Source: Solwaraspora sp. WMMD792
GTDB taxonomy: Bacteria; Actinomycetota; Actinomycetes; Mycobacteriales; Micromonosporaceae
DNA: 64,000 bases
Reading direction: 5' to 3'
Assembly: GCF_029626105.1 (NCBI RefSeq)
Contig: NZ_JARUBH010000009.1
Location: forward strand, 4,464,001 to 4,528,000
The notes under the pieces are model-generated. The model was given only the letters and a program-made list of their open reading frames with translations. It was not told where the DNA came from and searched no databases. The translations under genes and the position numbers were made by a program. Of the stretch, positions 48,931 to 57,812 are shown piece by piece. The stretch's first letter is position 1; the number at the start of each line of letters is the position of its first letter.

Positions 48931-50595
48931 TCACATCCGCTCGGGCGCCGAGACGCCGAGCAGGTCCAGGCCGTTGGCGATCACCGTACGGGTGGCGTCG
49001 TTGAGCCACAGCCGGGCCCGGTGCCGGTCGGTGATCTCCTCGTCGCCGAGCGGCATGATCCGGCACTTGTCGTAGAACCGGTGGTACGCCCCGGCCAGCT
49101 CCTCAAGGTAGCGGGCGATCCGGTGCGGTTCGCGCAGCTCGGCGGCGGAGGCGACCACGGCGGGGAACTCGCCGAGCGCCTTGAGCAGCTCGTTCTCTTT
49201 CTCATGGTCGAGCAGCTCGGGCCGGAAGTCGTCCGGTGCGCCCCGCTGCAGCCCCACCTCGGCGGCGTTGCGGGCCACGCTGGCGGTCCGGGCGGCCACG
49301 TACTGGACGTAGAAGACCGGGTTGTCGTTCTTCGCCCGGGTCCACCGCTCCACGTCGATGTCGATCGGCGAGTCGGACGAGTAGCGGGCCAGCGCGTACC
49401 GGGCGGCGTCGACGCCGATCGCCTCGACCAGGTCCTCCAGGGTGACCACGGTGCCGGCCCGCTTGGACATCCGCACCGGCGTCCCCTCGCGCACCAGGCT
49501 CACCAGCTGCCCGATCAGGATCTCCAGGGTCTGATCCGGGTCGTCGCCGAAGCAGGCCGCCATCGCCCGCAACCGGCCGATGTAGCCGTGGTGGTCGGCA
49601 CCGAGCATGATCACGACCTGGTCGAAGCCACGCTCCCGCTTGTCCAGGTAGTAGGCGCAGTCGGCGGCGAAGTAGGTCCACTCGCCGTTGGACTTGCGCA
49701 GCACCCGGTCCTTGTCGTCACCGAAGTCGGTACTACGTAGCCAGGTCGCGCCGTCGCGCTGGTAGGTGCGCCCCTGCTCGCCCAGCCGGGTCAACGCCAG
49801 CTCCAGCTCACCCCGGGCGTGCAGGTCCTTCTCGTTGAAGTACGTGTCGAAGTGCACCCCGAACCCGGCCAGCGAAGCCTTGATCTCGTCGAACATCAGC
49901 GCCACGCCCTCGACCCGGAACAGCTCCCGGGCGGCGTCGTCGTCGAGGTCGCGGACCTCGGGGTGCTTGGCGGCCACGGCACCGGCGATGTCGGCGATGT
50001 ACGCCCCGCCGTACCCGTCCTCGGGCGCCGCCTCGCCCCGCGCGGCGGCCAGCAACGACTTGGCGAACCGGTCGATCTGGGAGCCGGCGTCGTTGAAGTA
50101 GTACTCGGTGCCGACATCGGCCCCGGTGGCCCGCAGGATCCGGGCGAGGGCGTCGCCCACGGCGGCCCAGCGGGTGCCACCGAGGTGCACCGGGCCGGTC
50201 GGGTTGGCCGAGACGAACTCCAGGTTGAGCCGGCGGCCGGCCAGACGGGTGCTGTGGCCGTACTCCCGGCCGGCCAGGACCACGGTGCGGGCCAGCGCCC
50301 CGGCGGCGGCCGAGTCGAGTCGGATGTTCAGGAAGCCCGGCCCGGCGATCTCCACCGAGGCGATCCCGTCGGCCTCGCTGAGGCTGGCGGCCAGCGCGGC
50401 GGCCAGCTCACGTGGGGCGGTGCCGACTCGCTTCGCCAGTTGCAACGCCAGGTTCGAGGCGTAGTCGCCGTGGTCGGGGTTGCGTGGGCGCTCGACGGTG
50501 ACCGCGTCGGGGAGTAAAGATAGATCGAGGTCACGGTCGACGAAGACCGACCGGGCCGCGGCACGGACGAGCTCAGCGAGATTGGCGGGAGTCAC
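48931..50595 (-). CDS. argS: arginyl-tRNA synthetase
   Basis: This encodes about 554 residues. Class I synthetase: the HIGH-type motif is [14 protein letters not shown], the KMSKS-type motif MSKRAGTVV, and the C-terminal anticodon-binding domain begins [17 protein letters not shown]. The start is GTG at 50595, although a TTG one codon upstream is in frame. First gene of the argS-lysA-hom-thrC series. A tRNA-Arg gene lies 2.8 kb away. Confidence 0.97.
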   Translation of the reverse strand: MTPANLAELVRAAARSVFVDRDLDLSLLPDAVTVERPRNPDHGDYASNLALQLAKRVGTAPRELAAALAASLSEADGIASVEIAGPGFLNIRLDSAAAGALARTVVLAGREYGHSTRLAGRRLNLEFVSANPTGPVHLGGTRWAAVGDALARILRATGADVGTEYYFNDAGSQIDRFAKSLLAAARGEAAPEDGYGGAYIADIAGAVAAKHPEVRDLDDDAARELFRVEGVALMFDEIKASLAGFGVHFDTYFNEKDLHARGELELALTRLGEQGRTYQRDGATWLRSTDFGDDKDRVLRKSNGEWTYFAADCAYYLDKRERGFDQVVIMLGADHHGYIGRLRAMAACFGDDPDQTLEILIGQLVSLVREGTPVRMSKRAGTVVTLEDLVEAIGVDAARYALARYSSDSPIDIDVERWTRAKNDNPVFYVQYVAARTASVARNAAEVGLQRGAPDDFRPELLDHEKENELLKALGEFPAVVASAAELREPHRIARYLEELAGAYHRFYDKCRIMPLGDEEITDRHRARLWLNDATRTVIANGLDLLGVSAPERM

Positions 50596-50700
50596 CAAAG
50601 CATGTTACCGGGGGTAGACTCGTGGCCTTGGCGGCGACCCTCACCTGCTGTGTCCCCGCTGAATGCCCCTTGACCGACCGACCTGACGAGGCACCACACC

Positions 50701-51573
50701 ATGAGCATCAGCACCCAGGGTGGCGACAACCGCAACCCCTCCGTGGTCAGCACCGGCAAGCCGGCGGCCGGCGGCAAGCCAAACGGCAAGACCAGCGGCA
50801 AGGCCGGCGGCGGGCGGCCGACCGGTGCGAACCGACCGGGCGGTGGCAAGCCGGGCACAGCCGGCAAGGGCGGCAAGGGCGGCAAGGGCGGCCGTAAACC
50901 CGTCAAGCCGGTCAAGGTCACCCAGGAGCGCAACTGGGGTCCGATCGCGCTGATGGTCGGCGTCGGGGTGCTGGCCACCGCGATCATCGGGTACGGGGCC
51001 TACGCGGTCTCCCAGGAGGCCCGGTCGTGGCAGGACCGCGCCTCGGACATCACCGACCTGGTCAACTACCGGGAGTCCAACCCGGCGGCGCTGGACCCGA
51101 TGGCCGGCAAGCAGTCCCACGAGTGGGGCCCGCTGGAGTACGAGATCCAGCCGCCGGTCGGCAGCAGCCACAACCCGAACTGGCAGAACTGTATGGGTGA
51201 CGTCTACGACGCGCCGATCGCCAGCGAGCACGCCGTGCACAGCATGGAGCACGGCGCGGTCTGGCTCACGTACCAGGAGGGTCTGCCCGCCGACCAGGTC
51301 GAGACGCTGGCCAGCAAGATCCGTGGCAACGAGTACACCATGATGAGCCCGTTCGAGGGCCTGGAGTCGACGGTCTCGCTGCAGGCGTGGGGCTACCAGT
51401 TGGCTGTCGACGACGTCAACGACCCGCGAATCGACGAGTTCATCCGGGCGCTGCGGCAGAACGCCACCGTCGAGCCGCAGGCCACCTGCTCGGGTGGGAT
51501 CACCGCCACCGGCACCACTCCGCGTGACCTCGGCGCCCAGGAGCAGCAGATGGACGGCGGCGCCGGGTCGTGA
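50701..51573 (+). CDS. DUF3105 membrane-anchored protein
   Basis: This encodes about 290 residues. A Gly/Lys-rich cytoplasmic head of about 75 residues includes repeated GKGGKGG. One membrane helix follows (about 80-102), then the extracellular DUF3105 domain with GPLEYEIQPPVGSSHNPNWQNCMGDVYD and SEHAVHSMEHGAVWLTYQ. The His/Met/Cys-rich core suggests metal binding; function unknown. The stop overlaps the GTG of the DUF305 gene. Confidence 0.88.
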   Translation: MSISTQGGDNRNPSVVSTGKPAAGGKPNGKTSGKAGGGRPTGANRPGGGKPGTAGKGGKGGKGGRKPVKPVKVTQERNWGPIALMVGVGVLATAIIGYGAYAVSQEARSWQDRASDITDLVNYRESNPAALDPMAGKQSHEWGPLEYEIQPPVGSSHNPNWQNCMGDVYDAPIASEHAVHSMEHGAVWLTYQEGLPADQVETLASKIRGNEYTMMSPFEGLESTVSLQAWGYQLAVDDVNDPRIDEFIRALRQNATVEPQATCSGGITATGTTPRDLGAQEQQMDGGAGS

Positions 51574-52313
51574 CCGCCAGGACGGAGACGGACGCGATGG
51601 GCGACACCGAGCCGGGCCGCGTCGACGGGCCGCCGGCGCAGGACCGGCCGGCGGACCAGGCCGGCGGGGATCCGACCGATCCACCGACGCCCGGTGCGAC
51701 CGAAACCGGCCGGAGCGGCCGGTTCGGCACCGCCTGGCTGGCCGCGGCCGTCGTGGTCGGTCTCCTGCTCGGGTACGCCGCCGGCCTGCTCACCCCTGGG
51801 CTGATGCGCCCCGGCGACGCCTCGCCGGAGGCCGGGTTCGCCCGGGACATGTCGACCCACCACGCGCAGGCCGTGGAGATGTCGATGATCGTGCTGGAGC
51901 GCAGCGAGAACCCGGCGGTGCGTACCCTCGCCAGCGACATCGCGTTGACCCAACAGGGGCAGATCGGCGTGATGCAGACCTGGCTGCGTGAGTGGGGCCT
52001 GGAGCCGACCGGCACTCAGCCCCGGATGGACTGGATGGAGACCACCGGCGAGTGGGCGGTGGTCGACGGTCTGATGCCGGGGATGGCCACCGACGCTCAG
52101 CGGGCCGAGCTGCGGGCGGCCACCGGCACCGAGGTGGACCGGCTGTACCTGTCGCTGATGCTCACCCACCACCTGGGCGGCATCCACATGGCCGACGGGG
52201 TGCTGGAACTCTCCGACGACGAGAACGTGCGCTGGCTGGCCGAGTCGATGGTGAGCGGCCAGCAGAAGGAGATCGAGCTGATCCGGACCCTGCAGTCCCA
52301 GGTCGGCGGCTGA
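51570..52313 (+). CDS. DUF305 ferritin-like membrane-anchored protein
   Basis: This encodes about 247 residues. A polar head, one membrane helix (about residues 52-75) and a DUF305 four-helix bundle with MSTHHAQAVEMSMIVL and LMLTHHLGGIHMADGVLEL, where paired His/Met residues resemble copper or iron ligands. It is coupled to the DUF3105 gene by a GTGA overlap; the two probably work together outside the membrane, perhaps in copper handling (inference). Confidence 0.88.
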   Translation: MTARTETDAMGDTEPGRVDGPPAQDRPADQAGGDPTDPPTPGATETGRSGRFGTAWLAAAVVVGLLLGYAAGLLTPGLMRPGDASPEAGFARDMSTHHAQAVEMSMIVLERSENPAVRTLASDIALTQQGQIGVMQTWLREWGLEPTGTQPRMDWMETTGEWAVVDGLMPGMATDAQRAELRAATGTEVDRLYLSLMLTHHLGGIHMADGVLELSDDENVRWLAESMVSGQQKEIELIRTLQSQVGG

Positions 52314-52532
52314 CACCGCACCGCCCGACGGCGGGCCCTACGCCTGCCGGCTTCACCCGCCCGTCCCGGCCTTCGCCGGGGCGGGCGGCGTCGTATCTGC
52401 TCGCCTCCCGGTGCACCCCGCCGGTTATGTATACCTATATCACGACTTCGCATACTTTGACGGACTCTACCGTCTCAGACGTTTTCTAAGCACATATCGC
52501 TACCGTCCTGATACAGCCTCGTTGGTCCTGAC

Positions 52533-53228
52533 GTGGGGGCACTTCTTAGCGATACTCGGAGATCGATCACGAGCTGGTGCCGACGGCACACACTCGGCGG
52601 TGACGGCGCGGTGGCGGCCCGCCGTCGCGGATCACCCACCGGTGACGCTGGCGGGCTGACACCGGAGCAGGAACTCGAGCTGATCGACCTGTTGCGGGGC
52701 CGATGGCCGGAGGACCACGCGCTGGACGACGAACTGTGGAGCCGGCGTACCGTCGCGACGCTGATCGAACGGCGGTTCGGGCTGACGCTGAGCCCGACCG
52801 ACGTCGGCCACTACCTGGACGCCTGGGGGCTGGCGCCCCGGCGGCCGGAGGAACGCGCCTGCGGGCTCTGCGTCGACGCGGTCAAGGAGTGGGTGGAGCG
52901 GGTCTACCCGACGGTGCTGCGCGCGGCCCGGGAGCACCGGACGGACCTGTGGTGGCTCGGGCGGACCCGGTTGCACGGCACCACCCCGGCTGCCGACGTG
53001 CTGTCGGCCGCCTCGGTACGCGGCCAGACCCGGTTCATGATCCTGACCCCGTCGATAGATCCGCCGCTGCCGCGTGAGTTCCTGCTGCGGCTGTGCGGAC
53101 CGGACCGGCGCGGGGCGCATCTCGTCGTGGACGGCTCCTGGGCCAGCTCCGAACTGCCCCGCCGGCTGCCCCGGAGCATCGTCACGCACCTGCTGCCCAG
53201 CTGCGCCCGCCCGGCCCGGTCGGCCTGA
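52533..53228 (+). CDS. winged-helix protein derived from an IS630-type transposase, catalytically degraded
   Basis: This encodes about 231 residues from a GTG. Residues about 42-105 match the IS630 winged-helix region (LTPEQELELIDLLRGRW, RRTVATLIERRFGLTLSPTDVGHYLDAWGLAPRRP), followed by WVERVYPTVLRAAREHRTDLWWLGRT. In active IS630 enzymes the last segment carries the first catalytic Asp as a DETG-type motif; here that place reads LGRT. A later VVDGSW matches the second Asp position. No terminal inverted repeats are evident. It is either a relic or a domesticated DNA-binding protein. The region before it (about 52425-52520) is AT-rich for this genome. Confidence 0.7.
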   Translation: MGALLSDTRRSITSWCRRHTLGGDGAVAARRRGSPTGDAGGLTPEQELELIDLLRGRWPEDHALDDELWSRRTVATLIERRFGLTLSPTDVGHYLDAWGLAPRRPEERACGLCVDAVKEWVERVYPTVLRAAREHRTDLWWLGRTRLHGTTPAADVLSAASVRGQTRFMILTPSIDPPLPREFLLRLCGPDRRGAHLVVDGSWASSELPRRLPRSIVTHLLPSCARPARSA

Positions 53229-53341
53229 GCAACTCCGGCGTCCCGGCCGGCGACCGGACCACCGCGCCGGCCGGGACCGGACACGGCGGATACCGATTCG
53301 GCGACCCGGTGCTGGGTTTGCTAATCTTCCTGGGTCGCTGA

Positions 53342-53413
53342 GCCCCCGTAGCTCAGGGGATAGAGCACCGCCCTCCGGAGGCGGGAGCGCAGGTTCGAAT
53401 CCTGCCGGGGGCA
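53342..53413 (+). tRNA. tRNA-Arg (anticodon CCG)
   Basis: A 72-nt cloverleaf: acceptor GCCCCCG with CGGGGGC, D arm GCTC/GAGC, anticodon stem CCGCC/GGCGG with loop CTCCGGA (anticodon 53375-53377), T arm CAGGTTCGAATCCTG, discriminator A. CCA is not encoded. Its 3' half is the likely integration site of the element that follows. Confidence 0.96.
53375..53413. other. probable attL site (tRNA 3' end)
   Basis: The integrase gene starts within 140 bp of the tRNA 3' end and is transcribed toward it, the standard AICE layout. The exact core cannot be set without the matching attR, which is not in this window. Confidence 0.55.
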
Positions 53414-53433
53414 CCCTTCCTGACCTGCACGAC

Positions 53434-53470
53434 AAGGCCGCTGACCAGGGCAATCCCAGTCAGCGGCCTT
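53434..53470. terminator. bidirectional hairpin between tRNA-Arg and int
   Basis: AAGGCCGCTGAC, a 13-nt loop, then GTCAGCGGCCTT: a perfect 12-bp stem. It can end both tRNA transcription and the convergent int transcript. Confidence 0.75.
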
Positions 53471-53552
53471 CATCGTCTGTCCGGCTGTGTCCGGCCGTCA
53501 CCGGCCCTTGGCGAGCATCTGTGCCGAATACGTGCCGAAGTTCGGCACAGTC

Positions 53553-54920
53553 TCAGCCGTGGCCCAGCGCCCGTTCGATGCGCTGCCGCAACGCCGCCTC
53601 TCCCCCGTCGAGGCACTTGGCGTAGATCCGCAACAGCACCTCAACGGACTGCCCTGCCCACTCGGCGACCTGGGTCGACGGCACTCCCCCGTTGAGCCAC
53701 GTCGACACGGCCGCGTGCCGCAGGTCGTACGGCGTACGCGCCAGCGGCGTAGCGTGCACCTCCGGCGTGAACACGTCCGCCCTGGCCCACCGCCACACCC
53801 GGTTGATCGTGCCCTTGGGCAACTCCTCCTTGTTCCGCTCCGAGACGAACAGCCGGCCGTTGGCACCGAAGCCGAAGTCGTCGATGTGCGCGTTGATGAT
53901 CGCGGTCAACTCGGGCGGACACGGGACCGTACGGGACTCACCCCGTGCGCGCTGCTTGAGCTGCCGCTGGTCGCGGTTCTTGCCGCTGTCCGTCCACTCC
54001 CGCCCGGCGTGCGGCTCCGCCCCGTCGAGAATGAACTCACCCCAACCTTCCTTCGGAATCCGCAGGTTCGACTTGGCCAGCCGCACGGCCTCCTCCGGAC
54101 GCATAGCGGCGTAGTACAGGCACGCGTAGAACGCCACCATGCGCGGGCCGATACGCCCCTGCTCCCGGACAGATTCGAGCAGGGTCCGCGCTTGAACAGG
54201 ATTCGCCACCGACCGCTTGTCGACCGTCGTCACGACCTTCGGCGGTCTCCATTTGAGCTGAGGCAACGGGTTCGCTTCCAGCAATCCACTTTCCACGGCG
54301 TACTCAAGGACGGTGTTGAAAATCTTCCGCCGACGGCTGACCACGCTCGGCGCAGCCGGCTTCCCGTCGAGCCGCACGGTCAGCCCATCGAGTATCGGGC
54401 GTAGGACTTCCGCACGACTCAGACTTTCCACGTCACGCGTGTTCCGCTTCACCCAGTCAAGCGTCTGGCGGACAGCGTCCGGGGTGTCCTCGGCACCCCT
54501 ACGCGCCGTGTTGAACGCCCAGCGGGTCAGCGCACGACGCAACAGCGGCCCGTCGGGCCGACCCTTGGTGCCGCTGAGCATCAGCACGGTGAGCGCGGCC
54601 AGCGCCTCGGCATGGGTGCGCCTGGTCGTCGCGGCCACGTGAAGCCACTTCATGTCAGCGAATGAACAGGCCAACTGGTACCACGACATGGTTTCCGTCT
54701 GGCGACGCATCGACACCGGGCGACCGGATTCGACATCGAATGCTTCACCCTTCCTCGCTGCCGAAACCAGTTCAGACCGATAGCTTTCCGCAAGAGCCTT
54801 GGTTTTGAACGGCTCCTTACGCGGCTGCCCGGCGACCCTCCATCGAACCCAGTAGGTACGGCCACGCTTTCCCTCGTAGATTTCGGTCGACCAGACCCGA
54901 ACATCGTAGGTGATGCTCAC
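53553..54920 (-). CDS. int: tyrosine recombinase/integrase of the AICE
   Basis: This encodes about 455 residues. An N-terminal arm-binding region (GKRGRTYWVRWRVAGQPRKEPF) and core-binding SAM-like helices precede the catalytic domain. The first Arg lies in LYYAAMRPEEAVRL, the R-H box is TPYDLRHAAVSTWL, and the nucleophile Tyr is in VLLRIYAKCLDG. It should catalyse tRNA-site integration and, with Xis, excision. GTG start with AGGAGG upstream; it overlaps xis by 4 bp. Confidence 0.95.
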   Translation of the reverse strand: MSITYDVRVWSTEIYEGKRGRTYWVRWRVAGQPRKEPFKTKALAESYRSELVSAARKGEAFDVESGRPVSMRRQTETMSWYQLACSFADMKWLHVAATTRRTHAEALAALTVLMLSGTKGRPDGPLLRRALTRWAFNTARRGAEDTPDAVRQTLDWVKRNTRDVESLSRAEVLRPILDGLTVRLDGKPAAPSVVSRRRKIFNTVLEYAVESGLLEANPLPQLKWRPPKVVTTVDKRSVANPVQARTLLESVREQGRIGPRMVAFYACLYYAAMRPEEAVRLAKSNLRIPKEGWGEFILDGAEPHAGREWTDSGKNRDQRQLKQRARGESRTVPCPPELTAIINAHIDDFGFGANGRLFVSERNKEELPKGTINRVWRWARADVFTPEVHATPLARTPYDLRHAAVSTWLNGGVPSTQVAEWAGQSVEVLLRIYAKCLDGGEAALRQRIERALGHG

Positions 54921-55138
54921 GCGGCCTCCTCGTACAACGATTCCAACCACATCTCGTAGTCGCGCCGTTCGATTCTGATTTCACCGTTCGGCAGCTTGCG
55001 GCAGGGCGGCGTTCGCCGCTTCGCTCGCCAGTCGTAGAAGGTGGACCTTGAGATACCGAGTTCTTCGCATACGTCAGCGACCGTCAAATGCCGCCGGGAT
55101 GTCCTGCTCTTCAAGGGGGCCTGCCTTGCGTTCTTCAC
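54917..55138 (-). CDS. excisionase-like helix-turn-helix protein
   Basis: This encodes about 73 residues. A basic head is followed by a MerR/Xis helix-turn-helix LTVADVCEELGISRSTFYDWRAKRR and the wing CRKLPNGEIRIERRDYEMWL. It is translationally coupled to int (GTGA overlap), the classic pSAM2-type xis-int arrangement. It would direct excision of the element. Confidence 0.9.
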   Translation of the reverse strand: MKNARQAPLKSRTSRRHLTVADVCEELGISRSTFYDWRAKRRTPPCRKLPNGEIRIERRDYEMWLESLYEEAA

Positions 55139-55280
55139 ACTTCTCCAGGGGTGGCTCTGAAGCGATCATCGATGGCGTGAACCCTGGCCTGCCGACCGAC
55201 CGTGGCGGTGGTTGGCAGGTCGAGGTCTCGGCCGGTGCCTGCGACGGCGGGCAGGTCCGTCCGGCGTGGCGTTCAGCCGT

Positions 55281-55349
55281 GGACAGAACTGACAGAACTG
55301 ACAGAACCTCGGTCAGCGGGGGGTTGTGTCAGTTGTGTCAGTTCTGTCC
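55281..55349. repeat. iteron hairpin, copy A
   Basis: The left arm 55281-55308 is built from three 9-bp repeats of GACAGAACT type. The right arm 55322-55349 is their inverted counterpart (AGTTGTGTC type). The arms pair over 28 bp with two or three mismatches around a 13-nt loop. Confidence 0.9.
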
Positions 55350-55433
55350 GAGGGGTTCGGCGGTCCGCCGGACGGGGTGGGCCTCGGTTGCTGCCGGCCG
55401 TCGGCCGGGGCGTCGGGCACCCCGTTCGGTCGT

Positions 55434-55502
55434 GGACACAACTGACAGAACTGACAGAACCTCGGTCGGCAGGGGGTTGTGTCAGTTGTGTCAGTTCTGT
55501 CC
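55434..55502. repeat. iteron hairpin, copy B
   Basis: Arms 55434-55461 and 55475-55502 have the same design as copy A; one iteron is CACAACTGA-like, so this copy pairs better. Both copies are followed by GGCGGTCCGCCGGACGG (55359-55375, 55512-55528). The second flank runs into the rep stop codon. Confidence 0.9.
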
Positions 55503-55508
55503 GGGGCA

Positions 55509-57464
55509 TCAGGCGGTCCGCCGGACGGCGTCCGGTAGGGCGTGGACGGTGGCGGCGGGTTGCCCGTGCACGTCGGGGTGGACCAGGAAGGACGGCGACG
55601 GGGGTCGGCCACCGGCCCGCGTGCGGGGTTGCTCAAGCTGGCGGATGTAACCGTGCGTTTCGAGTAGGGACAGGGCGGGGTCGAGGTCGGCGACGGTGGG
55701 CAGTTGGCTGCTGCGGACCGCCCGGAACAGTTCCCGTTTCGTGAAGGCGGTCGTGGTGGTGCGTTCGATCCAGGTCAGGACGTGGCGGGCGTGTCGGCTG
55801 GTCCGGTCGGCTCCCATGTCGTCGAACGCGGCCAGGGCGTGGGCGGCGTAGTAGTCGCCGAGCAGGGCGGCCCGGTCGATGGTGTCGGCCCGGACGGGTT
55901 TTCCCCAGCCGTCGCGCAGGTGTTCGGCGAGGTGGATCAGTCCAGCGATGCGCACGACCGCGCCGGTGTACTTGCTGCCCCAGTCGATCAGGTGTGACCA
56001 CGCGCCGCCGGGAGCCAGCCGGGGTTCCACCGCCCGTTCGATGTCCATGACGCGGTCGTTGGCGTCGGGGGTGAGCGGCAACACGGCCGGGTCGGTCCAC
56101 TCGGCGAGGGACATCACGAGCGTGGCGAGGTTGCCCGCGTAGGTGGCGGCTACCGGTTCGGGTACGGGGTCGGCTCCGATCCGGCGTCGGCCGACGGTGT
56201 TCTCCGGCAGGGAGAACAGGATGCGCGCCAGCAACCCTTTGCCGCGGAATCCGGGCATGTCGGCGATGTCGCGGAGGACGTCGGGTTGCACGGCCAGGCC
56301 GAGCGTGAGTGCCGGATGCTCGACGTGTTCCGGCGCACGGGACCGGCGGTTGACGCGCAGCATGTCCCCGGCGTGGCCTTTGAGGAAGACTTCCAGGTTG
56401 GGGGTTCCGGAGTAGCGGCCGGCGATGGTGGCGAAGATGCCACCTTCCGGGGACAGCACGGCCAGGCGTCCGCCCTGCTCGGCGAGCAGGGATGCGGCTT
56501 CCTCGCTGGTGACGTCGTCGGCGACCAGCTGTGGCAGCGCGGGGACGGTGATGGTGTCGGCGTTCATCGCGGCGGCGGTCGCCTCAGCAAGCAGGGTGTC
56601 ACGCCCAGACGCGTCCGCGTTCGCGGCGGCGATCGCCGTCCGCTCGGCCGTCTTCCCTGCCACCCGTGCCGCGAGTTCGGCTTCCACGATCGCGGGCCGG
56701 GTCCGCTCCACCAACGCCTTCTCAGCGGCCAACAACGGCCCGGTGATCGCCGCGAACACCGCCGACTTGCGGGAACCGGGCGGCAACACGACGACGGTGA
56801 ACAGGTTGACCGGTTCCCGCCACGACCCGCGTACCTCGACCTCGGCCCGTCCACCGGCAGCCGTCGACAGGGCGGCGAGGGCGATGCAGCCGGGCAGGTC
56901 GACCGGGGTCTGTGTGAACTCGGCGACCCCGTAGACCATGTCGGCGACCCAGGCGGGCAGCATCTCGGCGGGGAACGCGGGCAGGTGGCGGCGGTCGCCG
57001 AGCGGAATCAACGGTGCCCACCCGCTGGTGTCGGCCTGGTCCAGCAGCACGCGGCCGGTCGCCACCACGTCGGCGACATCGGCACCGGATGCGGCGAGGC
57101 TGGTCAGCCGCTCGCCGAGGTCGACGACCCGGCGGCGGGCGGCGTGGTCGGCGACGATCCGCGCGTAGTGCCCGGCGTTGCCGGCGGCGGGAACGCCATG
57201 CATGAGCGTGTGCAGGTAGGGGGCACCACCGACCTTGCCCAACTCGCCAGTCTCGGCGAGATACGCCGTGAGGGTGATGGGGTCGGTGGCCTGGCCGGTG
57301 GCGTGGACGGCGGTCAACGCCTGCCAGATGATCCCGTGGGCCGGTCGGTGGAAGTCCTCGGCGGTGAGCAGGGTGACCAGGTCGGCGATGACCGGCGGGG
57401 CGACCAGCGCCGCGCCGATCACGGCACGTTCCGCGTTGTGGTCGTGGGTGGACTGTCGACTCAT
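55509..57464 (-). CDS. AICE replication protein candidate: DnaB N-terminal domain fused to DUF3987
   Basis: This encodes about 651 residues. Residues about 7-110 (NAERAVIGAALVAPPVIADL, RPAHGIIWQALTAVHATGQ, GELGKVGGAPYLHTL) match the DnaB helicase N-terminal domain. The remainder has the DUF3987/YfjI plan, with a P-loop-like VVLPPGSRKSAVFAAI, VLSPEGGIFATIAGRYSG, and RGKGLLARILFSLP. It replaces the RepSA, RepAM or prim-pol genes of described AICEs at the same position, so a role in element replication is likely but inferred. AGGAGG lies 8 nt before the ATG at 57464. Confidence 0.82.
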   Translation of the reverse strand: MSRQSTHDHNAERAVIGAALVAPPVIADLVTLLTAEDFHRPAHGIIWQALTAVHATGQATDPITLTAYLAETGELGKVGGAPYLHTLMHGVPAAGNAGHYARIVADHAARRRVVDLGERLTSLAASGADVADVVATGRVLLDQADTSGWAPLIPLGDRRHLPAFPAEMLPAWVADMVYGVAEFTQTPVDLPGCIALAALSTAAGGRAEVEVRGSWREPVNLFTVVVLPPGSRKSAVFAAITGPLLAAEKALVERTRPAIVEAELAARVAGKTAERTAIAAANADASGRDTLLAEATAAAMNADTITVPALPQLVADDVTSEEAASLLAEQGGRLAVLSPEGGIFATIAGRYSGTPNLEVFLKGHAGDMLRVNRRSRAPEHVEHPALTLGLAVQPDVLRDIADMPGFRGKGLLARILFSLPENTVGRRRIGADPVPEPVAATYAGNLATLVMSLAEWTDPAVLPLTPDANDRVMDIERAVEPRLAPGGAWSHLIDWGSKYTGAVVRIAGLIHLAEHLRDGWGKPVRADTIDRAALLGDYYAAHALAAFDDMGADRTSRHARHVLTWIERTTTTAFTKRELFRAVRSSQLPTVADLDPALSLLETHGYIRQLEQPRTRAGGRPPSPSFLVHPDVHGQPAATVHALPDAVRRTA

Positions 57465-57500
57465 ACGGCGTTCCTCCTTCACTGGTGTCGGGGGGCGGGG

Positions 57501-57812
57501 TTAGGCGGCGGGCCGGTGGTGGCGCGGCCGGGGATGCCTGGCGCTGCTGACGCGGGTGATCAGGTCGTTCAGGTCGGCGAGCAGGACCGCCAGTTGTCGG
57601 CGGGCGGCGGGGTCGGCGTCGGCCAGGGCGACCCGTACGCGTATCTCGGCTTGGTCGTGTCCGCCTGCGGTGCGGATGCGGGTGAGGACGGCGCGTGCCT
57701 GGCCGGGCAGGTCGACGACCATGGACGGGGAGCGGTGTCCGTCGTGTCCGCAGCGGTGGTCGCGGGCGCACCAGTCGGTGTGTTCCCCGTGCGGGTGCCG
57801 GCGGTGGTTCAT
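57501..57812 (-). CDS. small His/Cys-rich element protein, unknown function
   Basis: This encodes about 103 residues. The N-terminal 30 residues are His/Cys-rich (HGEHTDWCARDHRCGHDGHRS), then a helical region GQARAVLTRIRTAGGHDQAEIRVRVALADADPAARRQLAVLLADL. It overlaps the preceding zinc-ribbon gene by 4 bp (57809-57812) and lies just upstream of rep, so it is probably in the rep operon. No known family can be assigned. Confidence 0.65.
   Translation of the reverse strand: MNHRRHPHGEHTDWCARDHRCGHDGHRSPSMVVDLPGQARAVLTRIRTAGGHDQAEIRVRVALADADPAARRQLAVLLADLNDLITRVSSARHPRPRHHRPAA

Larger units (their letters stand above)
55139..55508. other. non-coding region with duplicated iteron/hairpin array; candidate origin
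   Basis: About 370 bp between xis and the rep-like gene. It holds two copies, 153 bp apart, of a structured block (55281-55375 and 55434-55528), detailed separately. No coding frame here looks real. Its place beside rep and its iteron layout suggest a replication origin or initiator-binding site; a double terminator is the alternative. Confidence 0.55.

Noticed and set aside
47257-49740. Long open frame of over 800 codons on the plus strand, antisense to lysA and argS
   Set aside because: It is a shadow of high-GC codon use; the minus-strand frames encode complete, recognisable lysA and argS.
55281-55502. Regular repeats considered as a CRISPR array
   Set aside because: The units are 9-bp iterons inside inverted arms, without constant repeats separated by unique spacers of even length, and no cas genes are near.
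55202-55744. Plus-strand open frame across the iteron array encoding ELTELTE-type repeats
   Set aside because: The repetitive peptide is a by-product of the 9-bp repeats; no ribosome binding site, and it runs antisense into the rep-like gene.
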